This document shows positions 6,702-11,194 of a stretch of DNA of 11,194 nt, one piece after another. Origin of the DNA: an uncultured Streptococcus sp. (GTDB taxonomy: Bacteria > Bacillota > Bacilli > Lactobacillales > Streptococcaceae); NCBI GenBank assembly GCA_934216185.1, contig CAKQBM010000056.1, positions 1 to 11,194 of the forward strand. The letters run 5' to 3'. The notes beneath the pieces were generated by a model, which ran no database searches, was not told where the DNA came from, and saw only the letters and a list, made by a program, of their open reading frames with translations. The translations under genes were made by a program, and so were the position numbers. Each line of letters begins with the position of its first letter. Positions within the stretch are counted from its first letter, which is position 1.

Positions 6702-8114
6702 TTACCCAACTGACCCTTCCATCTCATAGCTAATCAAACGATTCAGCTCAACTGCATATTCCATTGGAAGTTCTTTTGTGAAGGGCTCCACAAATCCCAT
6801 GACAATCATCTCAGTTGCCTCAGATTCTGACAATCCACGACTCATGAGATAATAGAGTTGTTCTTCAGAAATCTTAGAAACCTTTGCTTCGTGTTCCAAA
6901 GCTACTTGCGAGTTGTGAATTTCATTAAATGGAATAGTATCTGATGCTGACAAGTCATCCATGATAATGGTGTCACACTCAATGTGAGAAACAGATTTCT
7001 TAGAGTTCTTATTAAAGGTTACTTGTCCACGGTAGTCAACCTTACCTCCACCTTTAGCGATGGATTTAGACACAATAGACGAGCTAGTATGTGGAGCATT
7101 GTGGATCATCTTAGCACCAGTATCCTGGTGTTGCCCTGTATTGGCAAAGGCGATCGAAAGCATTGTTCCACGCGCCCCTTCTCCATCTAGGTAAACAGAT
7201 GGGTATTTCATAGTCGTTTTGGCACCCAAGTTCCCATCAATCCATTCAACAGTGGCATCCTTTTGCGCTTTAGCACGTTTCGTTACCAAGTTATAGACGT
7301 TATCAGACCAGTTTTGGATAGTCGTATAACGCATATAAGCTCCATCCAAGGCAAAGATTTCTACAATGGCAGCGTGCAAGCTGTTGCTTGAATATGTTGG
7401 TGCTGTACATCCTTCTACGTAATGGACGCTTGCTCCCTCATCAACGATAATCAAGGTACGTTCAAACTGACCAGTATTTTCGTTGTTAATACGGAAGTAA
7501 GTTTGAAGTGGAATATCCACTTTGACCCCTTTTGGTACGTAGATAAAGGTTCCACCTGACCATACTGCTGAGTTAAGGGCAGCCAACTTGTTATCTGTCG
7601 GCGGTACCAACTTAGCGAAGTATTGTTTAAACAAGTCTGGGTATTCCTTGAGGGCAGAATCTGTATCTGTAAAGATAATCCCCAATTTTTGGAACTCTTC
7701 CTTCATATTGTGGTAAACCACTTCTGACTCGTACTGGGCAGAGGCACCAGCTAGATAAGCACGCTCAGCTTCTGGAATCCCAATACGTTCAAAGGTTTCT
7801 TTAATCTTTTCAGGAACCTCATCCCATGAACGAGCTGGTTTATCAGATGGTTTTTGATAATAAATCAGGTCATCAAAATCAATCTCTGACAAATCTGCTC
7901 CCCAAGTTTGCATGGGCATTTTTTTGAATGTTTCATAAGACTTCAAACGGAACTCTAACATCCACTCAGGTTCTCCCTTAGCAGCTGATAGTTCACGAAT
8001 GACATCTTCGTTCAATCCTTTTCCTGTCGATAGGACAGGCTCTACATCATCATGGAAACCAAATTTATATTCACCAAGGTCAATTGGTTTTGGTTCTACT
8101 CTTTCTTCAGCCAT
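6702..8114 (-). CDS. sufB: Fe-S cluster assembly scaffold protein SufB
   Basis: A 470-residue SufB, the scaffold subunit of the SufBCD complex on which Fe-S clusters are built in the cytosol. It has the N-terminal helical region, the long right-handed beta-helix (about 180-400) and the C-terminal SufC-binding helices with [10 protein letters not shown] (421-430), also found in SufD. Cys380 in SHIECD and the acidic residues in ALEHEAKVS (405-413) match the positions thought to take sulfur and hold the cluster; Cys236 lies in EGCTAP. I chose the ATG at 8114 ([10 protein letters not shown]) with AAAGGA at 8119-8124. The frame extends to a TTG at 8159, but that start lacks a ribosome site. It is the last gene of the operon, 57 bases after sufU, and ends at the bidirectional terminator. 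Confidence 0.96.
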   Translation of the reverse strand: MAEERVEPKPIDLGEYKFGFHDDVEPVLSTGKGLNEDVIRELSAAKGEPEWMLEFRLKSYETFKKMPMQTWGADLSEIDFDDLIYYQKPSDKPARSWDEVPEKIKETFERIGIPEAERAYLAGASAQYESEVVYHNMKEEFQKLGIIFTDTDSALKEYPDLFKQYFAKLVPPTDNKLAALNSAVWSGGTFIYVPKGVKVDIPLQTYFRINNENTGQFERTLIIVDEGASVHYVEGCTAPTYSSNSLHAAIVEIFALDGAYMRYTTIQNWSDNVYNLVTKRAKAQKDATVEWIDGNLGAKTTMKYPSVYLDGEGARGTMLSIAFANTGQHQDTGAKMIHNAPHTSSSIVSKSIAKGGGKVDYRGQVTFNKNSKKSVSHIECDTIIMDDLSASDTIPFNEIHNSQVALEHEAKVSKISEEQLYYLMSRGLSESEATEMIVMGFVEPFTKELPMEYAVELNRLISYEMEGSVG

Positions 8115-8171
8115 AATATCCTTTCTTTCATTCTTCATTTCTACTGATTCATAAGACAAAAGAAACTTGCC

Positions 8172-11098
<2,927 letters not shown>

Positions 11099-11125
11099 TT
11101 ACTTCTCCTAAAAGATACGAGGGAA

Positions 11126-11194
11126 TTACAATTCTTCCTTGTAGTCGTAGCCAAGTTCTTCAGCTAGTTTTGCGTATCCTTCACGTTCCAAACG
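11126..11194 (-). CDS. sufC: SufC, Fe-S assembly ATPase, C-terminal fragment (runs off the right edge)
   Basis: The last 22 codons before the TAA at 11126-11128 read, in two parts, RLEREGYAKLAEELG and YDYKEEL. This is like the C-terminus of SufC, the ABC-type ATPase that powers the SufBCD complex, as I recall it from streptococci. No ATPase motif is in the window, so the call rests on this tail and on the gene order sufC-sufD. The operon promoter must lie further right, outside the window. Confidence 0.85.
   Translation of the reverse strand, partial: RLEREGYAKLAEELGYDYKEEL

Noticed and set aside
8115..8159. Longer SufB starting at a TTG (8159)
   Set aside because: It has no Shine-Dalgarno sequence, and the 15 extra residues are not part of SufB; the ATG at 8114 has AAAGGA upstream.

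Overview
The window looks like a stretch of core chromosome from a Streptococcus of the mitis/pneumoniae/oralis group. The evidence is a low-GC Gram-positive gene set, a sufCDSUB-type Fe-S operon, a PBP3-type D,D-carboxypeptidase whose catalytic residues fall at the positions I recall for pneumococcal PBP3 (Ser56, Lys59, Ser119, Asn121, Lys239), and a BOX element, a repeat typical of pneumococcus and its close relatives. I see no phage, insertion sequence, CRISPR array, tRNA or rRNA.

Layout. Positions 1-43 (minus) hold the first codons of rplU (ribosomal protein L21). Behind them lies a long, structured 5' leader (about 44-211) and a good extended -10 promoter (218-246), which fits an L21-type autoregulatory leader. 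Divergent from it, a plus-strand promoter (297-326) drives a two-gene unit: a Gfo/Idh/MocA-family oxidoreductase (361-1338) joined by an ATGA overlap to a DEAD-box-type RNA helicase with a DEFD motif II (1335-2420). A terminator follows at 2429-2461. The gap to the convergent tuf gene holds an A-B-B-C BOX element (2478-2676) and the tuf terminator (2687-2718). tuf (EF-Tu, 2762-3958, minus) has its own promoter at 4030-4057.

Next, an AI-2E-family membrane protein (4165-5274, minus) and dacA/PBP3 (5377-6618, plus) are divergent across only about 100 bp. The dacA -10 element ends 9 bases before the start codon and no Shine-Dalgarno sequence is visible, so dacA may be translated from a leaderless or nearly leaderless mRNA. 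A symmetrical terminator (6617-6648) separates dacA from the convergent suf operon. That operon is read on the minus strand as sufC (only its last 22 codons, at the right edge), sufD, sufS, sufU and sufB.

How the genes work together. SufS draws sulfur from cysteine, SufU accepts it and passes it on, and the SufB-SufC-SufD scaffold/ATPase assembles Fe-S clusters. The close spacing (27 nt, 10 nt, a 14 nt overlap, 57 nt) supports one mRNA with translational coupling. EF-Tu, L21 and the helicase belong to the translation and RNA machinery, and PBP3 trims peptidoglycan stem peptides. I see no clear novel multi-gene system. The points most worth a second look are the rplU leader RNA, the dacA start and the unusual helicase motifs.
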